Shown here piece after piece: positions 1 to 8,924 of a stretch of 64,000 nt of DNA (its first letter is position 1; each line of letters starts with the position of its first letter). This DNA is from Guyparkeria sp. WRN-7. GTDB lineage: Bacteria > Pseudomonadota > Gammaproteobacteria > Halothiobacillales > Halothiobacillaceae. The DNA is taken from assembly GCF_001641825.1 (NCBI RefSeq), contig NZ_LRFH01000003.1:186001-250000 (forward strand), given 5' to 3'. Made by a program: the position numbers and the translations under genes. The notes beneath the pieces are model-generated. The model saw only the letters and a program-made list of their open reading frames with translations. It had not been told where the DNA came from and did no database searches.

Positions 1-337
1 TCGGAATGGCGGCCGGATCGCCGGCATCGCCCCCCAGCCCCCCGGCGACGCTGCCGAAGGCACTGCTCGAGGTCGCACCCGGCTGCAGTTCGAACGACGG
101 CATGATGTAGTTCACGCCGCCGGAGGCGGCGGTGCCGTCGATCTGCGTCATCGCGGCCGGGTTGCCGACCAGGCCGCTGGACTCGCCGTTGCCGCTGGCG
201 AGGTTGGCGAAGGCCTGGCCAAGGCCGGTGGCTTCCTTCTCCATCAGCGCGAAGCCGGCGGCCTGGGCCTGGCCGGCCATCAGGGCAGTCGACAGCGAGA
301 CGGCGGTCGCCAGGGTGGTTCTCTGCATGCGTTTCAC
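1..337 (-). CDS. FadL/OmpP1/TodX-family outer-membrane transporter, N-terminal part (runs off window start)
   Basis: Only the first 112 codons are present. The protein begins with a signal peptide ending near AGQAQA, and the mature part starts AAGFALMEKEATGLGQAFA and contains the NPAAMTQID motif. This is the hallmark N-terminus (periplasm-facing hatch) of FadL-type beta-barrels, which import long-chain fatty acids or other hydrophobic compounds through the outer membrane. I chose the GTG at 337 because an AGGAG lies 8 nt upstream and the extra MKR gives the signal peptide a positive n-region; the ATG at 328 is the alternative. It lies 108 bp downstream of an acyl-CoA ligase on the same strand, so uptake and activation of fatty acids may be coupled. 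The substrate cannot be told from this part. Confidence 0.8.
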   Translation of the reverse strand, partial: MKRMQRTTLATAVSLSTALMAGQAQAAGFALMEKEATGLGQAFANLASGNGESSGLVGNPAAMTQIDGTAASGGVNYIMPSFELQPGATSSSAFGSVAGGLGGDAGDPAAIP

Positions 338-445
338 GACTCTTACTCCTCTCGTTTTTCGTGTTCTTCTTCGGATTTATGCGCGCGTCGGCCGTCGCAG
401 GCCCACGGGAGGCCCGCGATCGGTAGGTAGTCGGGGGAACGGGAG

Positions 446-2284
446 CTAGCGCGAGGCGAACAGCGCCTCGATGTCCTCGGCGTGCTGCTTCTCGATCAGC
501 GGCCGCTTGAGCTTCTGCGTCGGGGTCATCAGGCCGTCCTCGATGGTCCACGGCTGGGTGAGGATCCTTATCCGACGGATCTGGGCGTAGCCGGGAAAGT
601 CCGACAGGCGGGCGTTGATGCGCTTGAGGACCAGCTTCTCGACGAAGCGGTCGGTCAGCGTCTCGTCGTCCTCGGGGTCCATGTCGAACTCGTCGAGCAG
701 GCCGGCGAACGTATCCGGCTCGACCACCACCAGGGCGGCGAGCTGGTGATGCCCTTCGCCGAGCACCAGCACCTGGTCGACCAGCGGGTCGAGGCCGATG
801 GCCGACTCCATTGCCGCCGGCGGCACCTTCTCGCCGTTGGCCATGACGATGATGTCCTTGAGCCGGCCGGTGATGCGGATGTGGCCGTCCTCGTCGATCG
901 CCGCCTGGTCGCCGGTATGCAGCCAGCCGTTCTCGTCGAGGGCCGCGGCGGTGGCCTCCTCGTTCTTCCAGTAGCCCTGCATCACCCCGGCGCTCTTGAC
1001 CATCAGCTCGTTCTGTTCGCCGAGGCGCACCTGCACCCCTTCGAGCGGCGTGCCGATGGTCTCCGGGCGGTTGTCGCCCGGACGGTTGACCGATACCACC
1101 GGGCTCGCCTCGGTCAGACCGTAGCCCTGCAACACGGGCACGCCGATGCCGGTGAACACCCGTGCGAGCTCCGGCGACAGCGGCGCGCCGCCGCAAATGG
1201 CGTAGCGCAGCCGCCCGCCGAGCCGCTCGCGCAGCTTGCCCGCCACCATCCGGTCGACCAGCGGCCACAGCGACGCCTTGGCCCCGCTGCCGCCGCGCCC
1301 CTGCCGGCGCTCGAAGCGGGCGCTGCCCACCTCGACGGTCAGGCGGAACAGCTTCTGCGCGAAGGCGCCCTTCTTCTTCAGCGCCGAACCGATGCGGTCG
1401 TAGACCCGCTCGTAGACGCGCGGCACCGAGATCAGCAAGGTCGGCTTGATGATGCCGAGGTCCTCGCCCAGCTGCTGCGCCGAGCGGGCAAAGGCGACCG
1501 TCGAGCCGCAGATCATGGGCAGGTAGTAGCCGCCGGTGCGCTCGAGGGTATGCGACAGCGGCAGGAAGGAGAGAAACAGGTCGTCGCCGGTAATCGAGGC
1601 GACCTTCGAGCAGGCGAAGGCGTTTTCCAGCATGTTGCTGTGCGTGAGCATCACGCCCTTGGCCCGCCCGGCCGTGCCCGAGGTGTAGACGATCGAGGCG
1701 AGCGTCTGGCCGTCAGCCTCCAGGCGCACCGGCTCGCCGCGCGCACCGAAGGTCCAGTCGGCGAACGACTCCAGGTGCTTGTCCTTGGCGCCGTCCTCGG
1801 CATCGATCGGCGCGAGCGTGATGATGCGCTTGAGCGTCTCGAAGTGGTCGGCAACCGCCTCCAGCCCGCGCCACTGGCGCCGACCGTCGACCACCAGCAG
1901 CTTGGCCCCGGTCTCCTTGATGATGTTCGCCACGTTCTGCGGCCGGTCGTCCGTGTACAGCGGCACGGTCACCAGCCCAAGCCCCAGCGCGGCCTGATCG
2001 AACAGCACCCATTCGCGGGCGTTCTTCAGCATGATCGCGACGCGATCGCCGCTCTCCAACCCGTCGCGGACCATCGCCGCCTGGATGCGCCCGACCTCGT
2101 GGGCCATGTCGCCCCAGGTGGTGTCGATCCAGTCCTGGCAGCCGGGATCGTACTGGCGATAGGCAATCGCATCCGGCGTGCGCGCGACGCGCTCGAAAAA
2201 AAGCCCGCTCAGGTTGACGGCCTGCGCAGGCGTGACGCGGTGATCCGCCGAATTACTGGCGTGGGTCGGGTTGGGCGAGGACAT
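446..2284 (-). CDS. Long-chain fatty acid--CoA ligase (AMP-forming), FAA1/FadD-like
   Basis: This 612-residue protein is an ANL-superfamily adenylating enzyme that makes acyl-CoA from fatty acid, ATP and CoA. Visible motifs are the P-loop YTSGTAGRAKGVMLTH, the A5 motif GYGLTEASPV, the TGD motif (LHTGDQAAIDEDG) and the C-terminal hinge ITGRLKDIIVMANGEK. The length and the C-terminal extension fit the long-chain (FAA1-type) branch rather than acetyl-CoA synthetases. The ATG at 2284 is preferred over the TTG one codon earlier because GGAGG is 6 nt away from it. The FadL-like gene follows on the same strand, which supports a role in exogenous fatty-acid use. The chain-length preference is not readable from the sequence. 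Confidence 0.88.
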   Translation of the reverse strand: MSSPNPTHASNSADHRVTPAQAVNLSGLFFERVARTPDAIAYRQYDPGCQDWIDTTWGDMAHEVGRIQAAMVRDGLESGDRVAIMLKNAREWVLFDQAALGLGLVTVPLYTDDRPQNVANIIKETGAKLLVVDGRRQWRGLEAVADHFETLKRIITLAPIDAEDGAKDKHLESFADWTFGARGEPVRLEADGQTLASIVYTSGTAGRAKGVMLTHSNMLENAFACSKVASITGDDLFLSFLPLSHTLERTGGYYLPMICGSTVAFARSAQQLGEDLGIIKPTLLISVPRVYERVYDRIGSALKKKGAFAQKLFRLTVEVGSARFERRQGRGGSGAKASLWPLVDRMVAGKLRERLGGRLRYAICGGAPLSPELARVFTGIGVPVLQGYGLTEASPVVSVNRPGDNRPETIGTPLEGVQVRLGEQNELMVKSAGVMQGYWKNEEATAAALDENGWLHTGDQAAIDEDGHIRITGRLKDIIVMANGEKVPPAAMESAIGLDPLVDQVLVLGEGHHQLAALVVVEPDTFAGLLDEFDMDPEDDETLTDRFVEKLVLKRINARLSDFPGYAQIRRIRILTQPWTIEDGLMTPTQKLKRPLIEKQHAEDIEALFASR

Positions 2285-2550
2285 CAATTTCCTCCGGCTA
2301 ACATTCCTGTGACTCGCCGGAGTGTAGCAGCGGTGTTACGCGAGGTAACGGCATAGAGTTTTATGGGGCATCAAGGCGTAACAGCCTGTTGCAAGGCCAT
2401 TTATCAGGCAACCGAAGACTCGGTAACCATGTAGTGATCTGGCGTGGAAGGAGGTTTCGCACGCCGTTTGCGTTATGTGGCACGAACCGTCTGCCGTGAG
2501 GCAAGCAGCAAGGGGATAAACCTTCGTTAATCGCCGTGCAGTAACGCGCC
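2285..2550. other. Intergenic stretch upstream of the acyl-CoA ligase
   Basis: No convincing gene is visible. A small inverted repeat (GTTAC-5 nt-GTAAC) lies at 2335-2349, upstream of the acyl-CoA ligase start, but it does not match the FadR operator consensus. The promoter of the ligase must lie here, yet I see no clear -35/-10 pair. Confidence 0.4.
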
Positions 2551-2940
2551 TCAAGCCATTTTTCCACTGGAGCGGACGGCATCCGGGAAGCCCGAACGCT
2601 TAAACCAATCGGTAGCGAAGGGGAGAGCCCCCATACGCCTTGCCTCGCGAGCGGGGAAACGCAGGGTCTGGCCGGCATGGACGCCGGCCAGAGGTTCGCC
2701 GCGACACGACGTCGCGTCGAACCGACCCGTCCGCGCTTCCCCGGTCGCGAGGCTGATCGCGGCAGCGATCAAGCCCGAAGGGCCAAAGGCGTCGGGGTGT
2801 CCTTCTTTTCGCCCCTTTTCTTGGACAAGCAAGAAAAGGGGCTCGCGCGCTTGGCATAGCGTTAGGAGAAGCCGGCATGAGTACCTAGCGTGCGAAACCG
2901 GCCACCGAATCATTAGGCGAAGCGCCGTCCATGGCGACTA
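2551..2940. repeat. Highly palindromic non-coding element, probably a dispersed repeat
   Basis: Four inverted repeats are packed into this stretch: 2668-2691 (CTGGCCGGC/GCCGGCCAG, loop 6), 2702-2719 (18-bp palindrome with one mismatched pair), 2751-2775 (imperfect) and 2811-2842 (perfect 13-bp arms). Open frames exist on the minus strand, but they have no ribosome-binding site and no recognisable domain, and their composition follows the palindromes. The GTGTCCTTCTTTT...TTGGACAAGCAAGAAAA core resembles a palindromic sequence scattered through many proteobacterial genomes and often mis-annotated as a small hypothetical protein; that link is from memory. The outer limits are approximate. Only one copy is in this window. 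Confidence 0.5.
2811..2842. repeat. Perfect 13-bp inverted repeat with 6-nt loop
   Basis: The arms GCCCCTTTTCTTG and CAAGAAAAGGGGC flank the loop GACAAG. It is the most symmetric part of the element at 2551-2940. Neither side has a run of T suited to an intrinsic terminator for dnaE or the ligase, so it is better read as a repeat unit than as a terminator. Confidence 0.75.
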
Positions 2941-2946
2941 AGTGGG

Positions 2947-5900
2947 TTAATGACCGTTTCGCCCAGGGTAATACGCCACCGCTCTGGTCACGGTATCCAA
3001 TTCCTCCAACCGCTCCATCAACGTAGCCTCCGGCGCCACCCGCCACTCGTCGGAAAGCCGGAACGCCCCCCTTCCGAGCTCACTCTGCACCTCGACAATC
3101 ACCGGCAACCCCTCCGCCTCGCGGAACGGCTCGACGATATCCAGCAACCGCTCGGTCGCCTCGATGCCGCAATCGGGGGTCAGCGCCACGGTGACGCATT
3201 GGGCAAAGCGCGCCCGCGCCTCGCCTAGGGTGTAGAGCCGCTTGTGCCGGATGCGCAGGTTGCCGTTGAAGGAATCGAAGGAGACATCGCCCTCGACGAT
3301 CACCAGCTGGTCGCGGCCGACGCGGTCGGCCAGCACCTCGATGTCATCGCCCACCAGCCGCATCTCGCCGCGGCCGCGGCCGTCGTCGAGGGTGATGAAC
3401 AGCTGCTTGTCGCCCGTCTGGGTGCGCATGGTGCGCTCGGCGACGCACAGACCGGCCACCACGGCGGGCGTGCCGCGGACGAAGCCGCCACCGGCGGCTG
3501 CCGCGGCGGACTCGGCCTTGTCGGTGAGCGTGTCCAGCCGCCCGGTGATGAAGCGCGTCAGCTCGTCGAGGTACTGGTTGATCGGGTGACCGGTGAGGTA
3601 CAGACCGAGCATGTTCTTCTCGAGGCGCAGGCGCTCGTCGTCGGACCACTCGGGGATGGCCTTGATCGGGCTGGCCACCGCCGTCTCCGGCTCGTCCATG
3701 CCGCCGAACAGGTCGCTCATGCCGGCCTCGGCGGCGGTGGCGACCTGGCTGGCTGCCTTCATCGCCTCGGGGATGTGGGCGTGCAGCGCGGCACGTGACG
3801 GGCCGAGTTCGTCCAGCGCCCCGGCGCAGACCATCGCCTCGAGCACGCGCTTGTTGAGCGTGCCGGCGCCGACGCGCTGGCAGAAGTCGTTCATGTCGCG
3901 GAACGGTCCGTTCTCGGCGCGCTCCTCGACGATGCGCTGGATGACGCCCTCGCCCACCCCGCGGATCGCGCCGAGGCCGTAGACGATCTCGCGCTCGCCG
4001 CCGGCGGTGAAGCGGTAGGCGCAGCGCTGCACCGACGGCGGCACCACGTCGAGCTCCATGCGCCGGCATTCCTCGATCAGGCCGACCACCTTGTCGGTGT
4101 TGTCCATGTCCGCAGAGAGCACGGCGGCCATGAAGTACGCCGGGTAGTGGGCCTTGAGCCAGGCGGTCTGGTAGGCGACCAGCGCGTAGGCGGCCGAGTG
4201 CGACTTGTTGAAGCCGTAGCCGGCGAACTTCTCGACCAGATCGAAGATGTAGCCGGCCTCGTCGACGTCGACGCCCTTCTCCTTGGCGCCGTCGAGGAAG
4301 ATCTGGCGCTGCTTGGCCATCTCCTCGACCTTCTTCTTGCCCATCGCCCGGCGCAGCAGATCCGCGCCGCCCAGGGTGTAGCCGGCCAGGATCTGCGCGA
4401 TCTGCATGACCTGCTCCTGGTAGACGATCACCCCGTAGGTGGGCTTGAGCACGTCCTCGAGCCACGGGTGGAGGTACTCGACCTGCTGCTCGCCCTTCTT
4501 TCGCAGGATGAAGTCGTCGACCATGCCCGAATCGAGCGGGCCCGGACGGAACAGGGCCACCAGGGCGATGATTTCCTCGAAGTTGTCCGGCTGGAGCTTC
4601 TTGATCAGGCCCTTCATGCCCTTGGACTCGAGCTGGAATACCGCGGTGGTCTCGCAGCGCTTCAACAGCTCGAAGCTCTTGGGATCGTCCATCGGGATGG
4701 CCGAGATGTCGATCGGCTTTTCGCCCGCCTTCTCGCGGGTGGCGTTGATGGCCTTCAGCGCCCAGTCGATGATGGTGAGGTTGCGCAGGCCGAGGAAGTC
4801 GAACTTGACCAGGCCCACGGCCTCGACGTCGTCCTTGTCGAGCTGGGAGGCCGGCGAGGCGTGGTTGGCCTCGCAGAACATCGGCGTGAAATCGGTGAGC
4901 TTGGAGGGCGCGATCAGCACGCCACCGGCGTGCTTGCCCACCGAGCGCGGCAGGCCCTGCAGGGCGCGGCCCATGTCGATGATGGCCTGGACTTCCTCGT
5001 CGCGGTCGTAGAAGTCCTTGAGGTCGGCCGAATAGCGCTCCGGCTCCTTCTGGCTCTTCTCGGTGCGCCCGAGGGCATCGTCGAGCGAGACGTCCATGCC
5101 CGGCTTGAAGGGGATCAGCTTGGCGATGCGGTCGACGAAGCCGTAGGGGTAGCCCAGCACCCGGCCGACGTCGCGCACCACCGCCTTGGCGGCCATGGTG
5201 CCGTGGGTGGCGATCTGCGAGACCGCATCGCGGCCGTACTGCTCGGCGACGTAGTCGATCACCCGGTCGCGGCCTTCCATGCAGAAGTCGATATCGAAGT
5301 CGGGCATCGAGACCCGCTCGGGGTTGAGGAACCGCTCGAACAGCAGGTCGTAGGCCATCGGGTCGATGTCGGTGATCAAGAGCGCCCAGGCGACGATCGA
5401 GCCGGCGCCCGAGCCCCGCCCCGGCCCGACCGGGATGTCCTGGCGCTTGGCCCACTGGATGAAGTCCGCGACGATCAGGAAGTAGCCGGGGAAGCCCATC
5501 TGGATGATGACGTCCAGCTCGCGCTCCAGGCGCTCGCGGTAGGTCTGGTGGTCTTCTTCCGGCACCCGCTCGAGGCGCTGCTCCAACCCGCGCGCGGAGA
5601 GCTCGCGCAGGTAATCGGACTCGGTCTGCCCCTCCGGGGTCGGGAAGTTGGGCAGGAAGTTCTCGCCCAGCTTGAGGGTGACGTTGCAGCGCTCGGCGAT
5701 GGCGAGGCTGTTGTCGATCGCCTCGGGGATGTCGGCAAACAGCTCGCGCATCTCGGTGGCGGTGCGCAGGTACTGCCGGTCTGAGTAGTCGCGCGGGCGA
5801 CGCGGGTCCTCGAGGGTGCGGCCCTGGTTGATGCAGACGCGCACCTCGTGGGCATCGAAGTCGCTCTGGTCGAGGAAGCGCACGTCATTGCTGGCAACGA

Positions 5901-6474
5901 CCGGCAGATCCTTCGCGATGGCGAGATCCACCGCCGACTCGATGAACGCGCCCTCGTTGACGCGGTTGGTGCGCGTGAGCTCGAGATACAGCCGGTCGGG
6001 GAAGCGCTGCGTCCAGAAGGCGAGCGCCTCGTCGACGACGTGGTCGAGCCCGTGAACCAGGCCGCGACCGAGATCGCTGTCCACCCCGATCAGCGCGATC
6101 AGGCCGTCGGTCTTCTCCGCGGTGAGCCAGTCGCGGTTCAGGCACGGCTTGTCGTCGTGCTGGCCCTCGCAGTAGGCCTGCGAGAGCAGTTCGGTGAGAT
6201 GCAGGAAGCCGGTGTCGTTCTGGGCGAGCAGCACCACGCGCGACGGCGGGGTCTGGGCGTTCTCGTAGACGAGGCAGTCCGCACCGAAGATCGGCTTGAT
6301 ACCGGCGCCGAGTGCCGCCTTGTAGAACTTCACCATCGCGAACAGGTTGCCCTGGTCGGTCAGGGCGATGGCGGGCATGCCGCGTTCCTTCGCCTGCTTG
6401 ACGGCGTCCTTGACGCGCAGGGTGCCGTCGATCAGCGAGTACTCGCTGTGCACGTGGAGGTGGACGAAGCTCAT
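2947..6474 (-). CDS. dnaE: DNA polymerase III alpha subunit
   Basis: This 1175-residue protein is the replicative polymerase of the Pol III core. The N-terminus FVHLHVHSEYSLIDG is the PHP domain, PDFDIDF carries the catalytic aspartates of the polymerase palm, GPGRGSGAGS and GYGFNKSHSAAYA are family motifs, and the C-terminal region holds the helix-hairpin-helix and OB-fold parts. Length is close to that of E. coli DnaE. The ATG overlaps the TGA of the upstream DUF455 gene (ATGA), so translation is probably coupled. It is the last gene of a three-gene overlapping operon, which is an unusual neighbourhood for dnaE (often found with accA or the lpx genes). Confidence 0.97.
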   Translation of the reverse strand: MSFVHLHVHSEYSLIDGTLRVKDAVKQAKERGMPAIALTDQGNLFAMVKFYKAALGAGIKPIFGADCLVYENAQTPPSRVVLLAQNDTGFLHLTELLSQAYCEGQHDDKPCLNRDWLTAEKTDGLIALIGVDSDLGRGLVHGLDHVVDEALAFWTQRFPDRLYLELTRTNRVNEGAFIESAVDLAIAKDLPVVASNDVRFLDQSDFDAHEVRVCINQGRTLEDPRRPRDYSDRQYLRTATEMRELFADIPEAIDNSLAIAERCNVTLKLGENFLPNFPTPEGQTESDYLRELSARGLEQRLERVPEEDHQTYRERLERELDVIIQMGFPGYFLIVADFIQWAKRQDIPVGPGRGSGAGSIVAWALLITDIDPMAYDLLFERFLNPERVSMPDFDIDFCMEGRDRVIDYVAEQYGRDAVSQIATHGTMAAKAVVRDVGRVLGYPYGFVDRIAKLIPFKPGMDVSLDDALGRTEKSQKEPERYSADLKDFYDRDEEVQAIIDMGRALQGLPRSVGKHAGGVLIAPSKLTDFTPMFCEANHASPASQLDKDDVEAVGLVKFDFLGLRNLTIIDWALKAINATREKAGEKPIDISAIPMDDPKSFELLKRCETTAVFQLESKGMKGLIKKLQPDNFEEIIALVALFRPGPLDSGMVDDFILRKKGEQQVEYLHPWLEDVLKPTYGVIVYQEQVMQIAQILAGYTLGGADLLRRAMGKKKVEEMAKQRQIFLDGAKEKGVDVDEAGYIFDLVEKFAGYGFNKSHSAAYALVAYQTAWLKAHYPAYFMAAVLSADMDNTDKVVGLIEECRRMELDVVPPSVQRCAYRFTAGGEREIVYGLGAIRGVGEGVIQRIVEERAENGPFRDMNDFCQRVGAGTLNKRVLEAMVCAGALDELGPSRAALHAHIPEAMKAASQVATAAEAGMSDLFGGMDEPETAVASPIKAIPEWSDDERLRLEKNMLGLYLTGHPINQYLDELTRFITGRLDTLTDKAESAAAAAGGGFVRGTPAVVAGLCVAERTMRTQTGDKQLFITLDDGRGRGEMRLVGDDIEVLADRVGRDQLVIVEGDVSFDSFNGNLRIRHKRLYTLGEARARFAQCVTVALTPDCGIEATERLLDIVEPFREAEGLPVIVEVQSELGRGAFRLSDEWRVAPEATLMERLEELDTVTRAVAYYPGRNGH

Positions 6475-7307
6475 TTGCCCTCCAGCATGGCGAGCGTCTC
6501 GGCTTCCATGTCCTTCAGGTCCTGCATCTCGCCGTCGGTGAAACCGGCGGCCTTGCGACCGAACTCGTCGTAGGGACCGCGGATGCGCCCGGCCATGTAC
6601 TGCTGCAACAGCTCGCGGAAGGTGGTGCGCGGGTCAACGCCACGCTGCTCGCAGGCATAGCGGAACCAGCGCGTGCCGATGTGGACGTGCTGGATCTCCT
6701 CGGTGTAGATGACATCCAGAATCTCGATCAGCGGCTGGTCGTCGTACTGGGCGAGCTTGCGCTGGATGCCGGGGGTGACATCCAGCCCGCGGGCCTCGAG
6801 CACGCGCGGGATCAGTGCCATGCGCACCAGCACGTCGTGCTCGGTGCCGTGGACGGTCTCCCACAGGCTCGCGTGCGCCGGGAACGAACCGTACTCGTAG
6901 CCGCGTTCGCGCAGGTAGGCATTCAGCAACTCGAAGTGCTTGGCCTCGTCACGCGCCACCGACAGCCAGTCGCGGTAGAAGTCCGCCGGCATGGCATCGA
7001 AGCGGTAGCAGGCATCCAGGCCGATGTTCATGGCGTTGAATTCGATGTGCGCGAAGGAATGCGCCATCGAGGCACGGCCCTCGGGGGTGGCCGGACCGCG
7101 CTTGGGGACGTCGCGCGGGGCGACCAGTTCCGGGCGCTCGGGGCGGCCCGGGTCGGGCACCGGCTCGATCGAGGTCGGCGGCAGCGGCACCTCGGCGTCC
7201 GGCATGACCATCGCCTCGTCATAGAGGGCGCGCACGGCGTCCGCCTTGGTCGCCGGGTCGTTGTCGCGCAGGGCTCGGCCGGCGCGCTCGCGGAGCGTCT
7301 CGGTCAT
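6471..7307 (-). CDS. DUF455 family ferritin-like protein
   Basis: This 278-residue protein matches the DUF455 (ferritin-like) family, seen in motifs such as MAHSFAHIEFNAMNIGLDAC, DEAKHFELLNAYL and EEIQHVHIGTRWF. The repeated E/H-x2-H pairs suggest a four-helix di-metal carboxylate fold. The biological role is not established; members are sometimes annotated as tRNA-modification or RNA-binding related without proof. The start is the ATG at 7307; longer frames extending to 7820 would overlap the ModE-like gene completely. Both ends overlap neighbours by 4 bp (ATGA), which points to one translationally coupled operon with the ModE-like regulator and dnaE. Confidence 0.85.
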   Translation of the reverse strand: MTETLRERAGRALRDNDPATKADAVRALYDEAMVMPDAEVPLPPTSIEPVPDPGRPERPELVAPRDVPKRGPATPEGRASMAHSFAHIEFNAMNIGLDACYRFDAMPADFYRDWLSVARDEAKHFELLNAYLRERGYEYGSFPAHASLWETVHGTEHDVLVRMALIPRVLEARGLDVTPGIQRKLAQYDDQPLIEILDVIYTEEIQHVHIGTRWFRYACEQRGVDPRTTFRELLQQYMAGRIRGPYDEFGRKAAGFTDGEMQDLKDMEAETLAMLEGK

Positions 7308-7690
7308 GCCTGCCCTCCCCGCTTGGCGGCACGCTGGGCGAGGAAGTCGCGCAGGTCGTCCTCGAGCTCGCGGTAGCGGGCGATCGCCGCACGGCCGGCA
7401 TCGGTGACCGTGGCATGACCGCCACCGGCACCGCCGACCTCTTTCGCCACGTAGGGCTCGTCCTCGAGCTGGTTGACCTCCTGGATCAGCGACCAGGCGC
7501 GCTTGTAGCTCATGCCCAGCGTGCGGGCGGCGTGGCTGATCGAACCGAGCTCGTCGATCGCCTCCATCAGCCGCACCTTGCCCACGCCCAGATAGTGCTC
7601 GCCGGCCTCGTCGATCAGCCACAGCCGGGCGTGAATCCCCGGTGCGTAGGCCTGGCCGGGAAGTCGATTCTGGCGGGATTTCTTGGGCAT
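7304..7690 (-). CDS. ModE N-terminal-like winged-helix transcriptional regulator
   Basis: This 128-residue protein is made almost only of the winged helix-turn-helix of ModE/LysR type: the stretch GKVRLMEAIDELGSISHAARTLGMSYKRAW is the helix-turn-helix and the GGGHATVTDAG piece is the wing. The C-terminal molybdate-binding MOP domains of full ModE are absent, so the effector, if any, is unknown. It is the first gene of the overlapping operon with the DUF455 gene and dnaE. No mod or molybdopterin gene is near. The ATG at 7690 has no strong Shine-Dalgarno sequence. Confidence 0.8.
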   Translation of the reverse strand: MPKKSRQNRLPGQAYAPGIHARLWLIDEAGEHYLGVGKVRLMEAIDELGSISHAARTLGMSYKRAWSLIQEVNQLEDEPYVAKEVGGAGGGHATVTDAGRAAIARYRELEDDLRDFLAQRAAKRGGQA

Positions 7691-7840
7691 GCGCGATCGA
7701 TCCGTGACGGGGCGTATGGAAGGCGTTCTCTGCGCGACATGATACCCGAGCGGGTCGGCCGGGTGGCAAGGAAGACGGCAGGGATTTCGCCGATTCCGAT
7801 GACGAATCCGGGACGACCACTCTCGCCGCCGCGGGCCCGA

Positions 7841-8914
7841 TCAGCCGCGCCGGGTATCAAGCGCGTCGCGGGTGGCCTCGCCGACGAAGATCAGCAGCAC
7901 CAGCGTGCCGACCAGGACGAAGAAGGTGGAGACCGACAGCCACCAGGCATCGATGTTCGCCTTGCCCTGCGACAGCAGCTCGCCCAGCGATGGCGTGCTC
8001 GGCGGCACGCCCAGGCCGAGGAAGTCGAGACTGGTCAGCGCCAGCACGGCGCCCGAGATGCGAAACGGCAGGAAGGTGATCACCGGCGTCATCGCGTTGG
8101 GCATCAGGTGGCGGAACATCAGACGCGGACCGGAGACGCCCAGCGCGCGGGCAGCCCGAACGTAGTCGAGGTTGCGCCCCTTGAGGAACTCGGCGCGGAC
8201 GTAGTCGGACAGCCCCATCCAGCCGAACAGGGCCAGCAGGGCGAGCAGCAGGCCGATCGACGGCTCGAAGATCGAGGCGAAGATGATCAGCAGGTACAGC
8301 TCCGGCAGCGCCGACCAGACCTCGATGAACCGCTGGAAGACGAGATCGGTCTTGCCGCCTAGATAGCCCTGCACGGCACCGGCGAGCACGCCGATGGCCG
8401 TGCCGATCACCGTCAGGGCGAGCGCGAACAGCACCGAGATGCGAAAGCCGTAGATCAGGCGGGCGGCGACGTCGCGGCCGCGATCGTCGGTGCCCAGCAG
8501 GTGCCGGCTGTTGGGCGCGGCCGGATTGGGCTCCTCGTTGTAGTAGTCGATCGTGTCGAAGGAGAACGGGATCGGCGCGCGCAGCGCCCAGCCGTTCTGC
8601 TTGATCAGCTCGATCACGTGCGGGTCGGTGTAGTCCGCCGAGGTGGCGAAGTCGCCGCCGAAACGGGTCTCGGGGTAGTCGTTCCACAGCGGGAACAGCA
8701 GCTCGCCCTGATACTGGACCAGCAGCGGCCGGTCGTTGGCGATCAGCTCCGCGCCGAGACTGAGGATAAACAGCGCGAGAAACACCCACAGGCTGATCCA
8801 GCCACGGCGGTGGCGACGGAAGCGCTTCCAGGCCCGCGCCGCCGTCGAGATCTGGCTCTCGGCGCCGCTGCCCTTGGCGACGGCGGATTCGGCGCCGGCA
8901 TCCACGATCGACAT
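7841..8914 (-). CDS. yejE: Peptide ABC transporter permease, YejE type
   Basis: This 357-residue inner-membrane protein is the second permease of a YejABEF-type oligopeptide (microcin C-like) importer. It has an N-terminal soluble part and TM1, a long periplasmic segment containing the ETRFGGDFATSADYTDPHV region typical of YejE, and a BPD_transp_1 core with the EAA-type loop (VRAARALGVSGPRLMFRHLMPN). The start at 8914 is chosen because AGGAG lies 7 nt upstream and overlaps the stop of yejB. It is the last gene of the operon; a yejF ATPase gene, normally next, is missing here, and 150 bp later the ModE-like operon begins. Confidence 0.9.
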   Translation of the reverse strand: MSIVDAGAESAVAKGSGAESQISTAARAWKRFRRHRRGWISLWVFLALFILSLGAELIANDRPLLVQYQGELLFPLWNDYPETRFGGDFATSADYTDPHVIELIKQNGWALRAPIPFSFDTIDYYNEEPNPAAPNSRHLLGTDDRGRDVAARLIYGFRISVLFALALTVIGTAIGVLAGAVQGYLGGKTDLVFQRFIEVWSALPELYLLIIFASIFEPSIGLLLALLALFGWMGLSDYVRAEFLKGRNLDYVRAARALGVSGPRLMFRHLMPNAMTPVITFLPFRISGAVLALTSLDFLGLGVPPSTPSLGELLSQGKANIDAWWLSVSTFFVLVGTLVLLIFVGEATRDALDTRRG

Positions 8915-8924
8915 CAACAGACTC

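Noticed and set aside
482-2356. Long open frame on the + strand opposite the acyl-CoA ligase
   Set aside because: It is an antisense shadow produced by high GC codon bias; the translation has no domain and the opposite strand encodes a clear enzyme.
2551-2913. Possible 120-residue protein on the - strand
   Set aside because: No ribosome-binding site, no domain, and the frame is made of inverted repeats; treated as a repeat element.
7308-7820. N-terminal extension of the DUF455 protein
   Set aside because: It would fully overlap the ModE-like gene in another frame; ATG 7307 with the ATGA overlap is the simple start.
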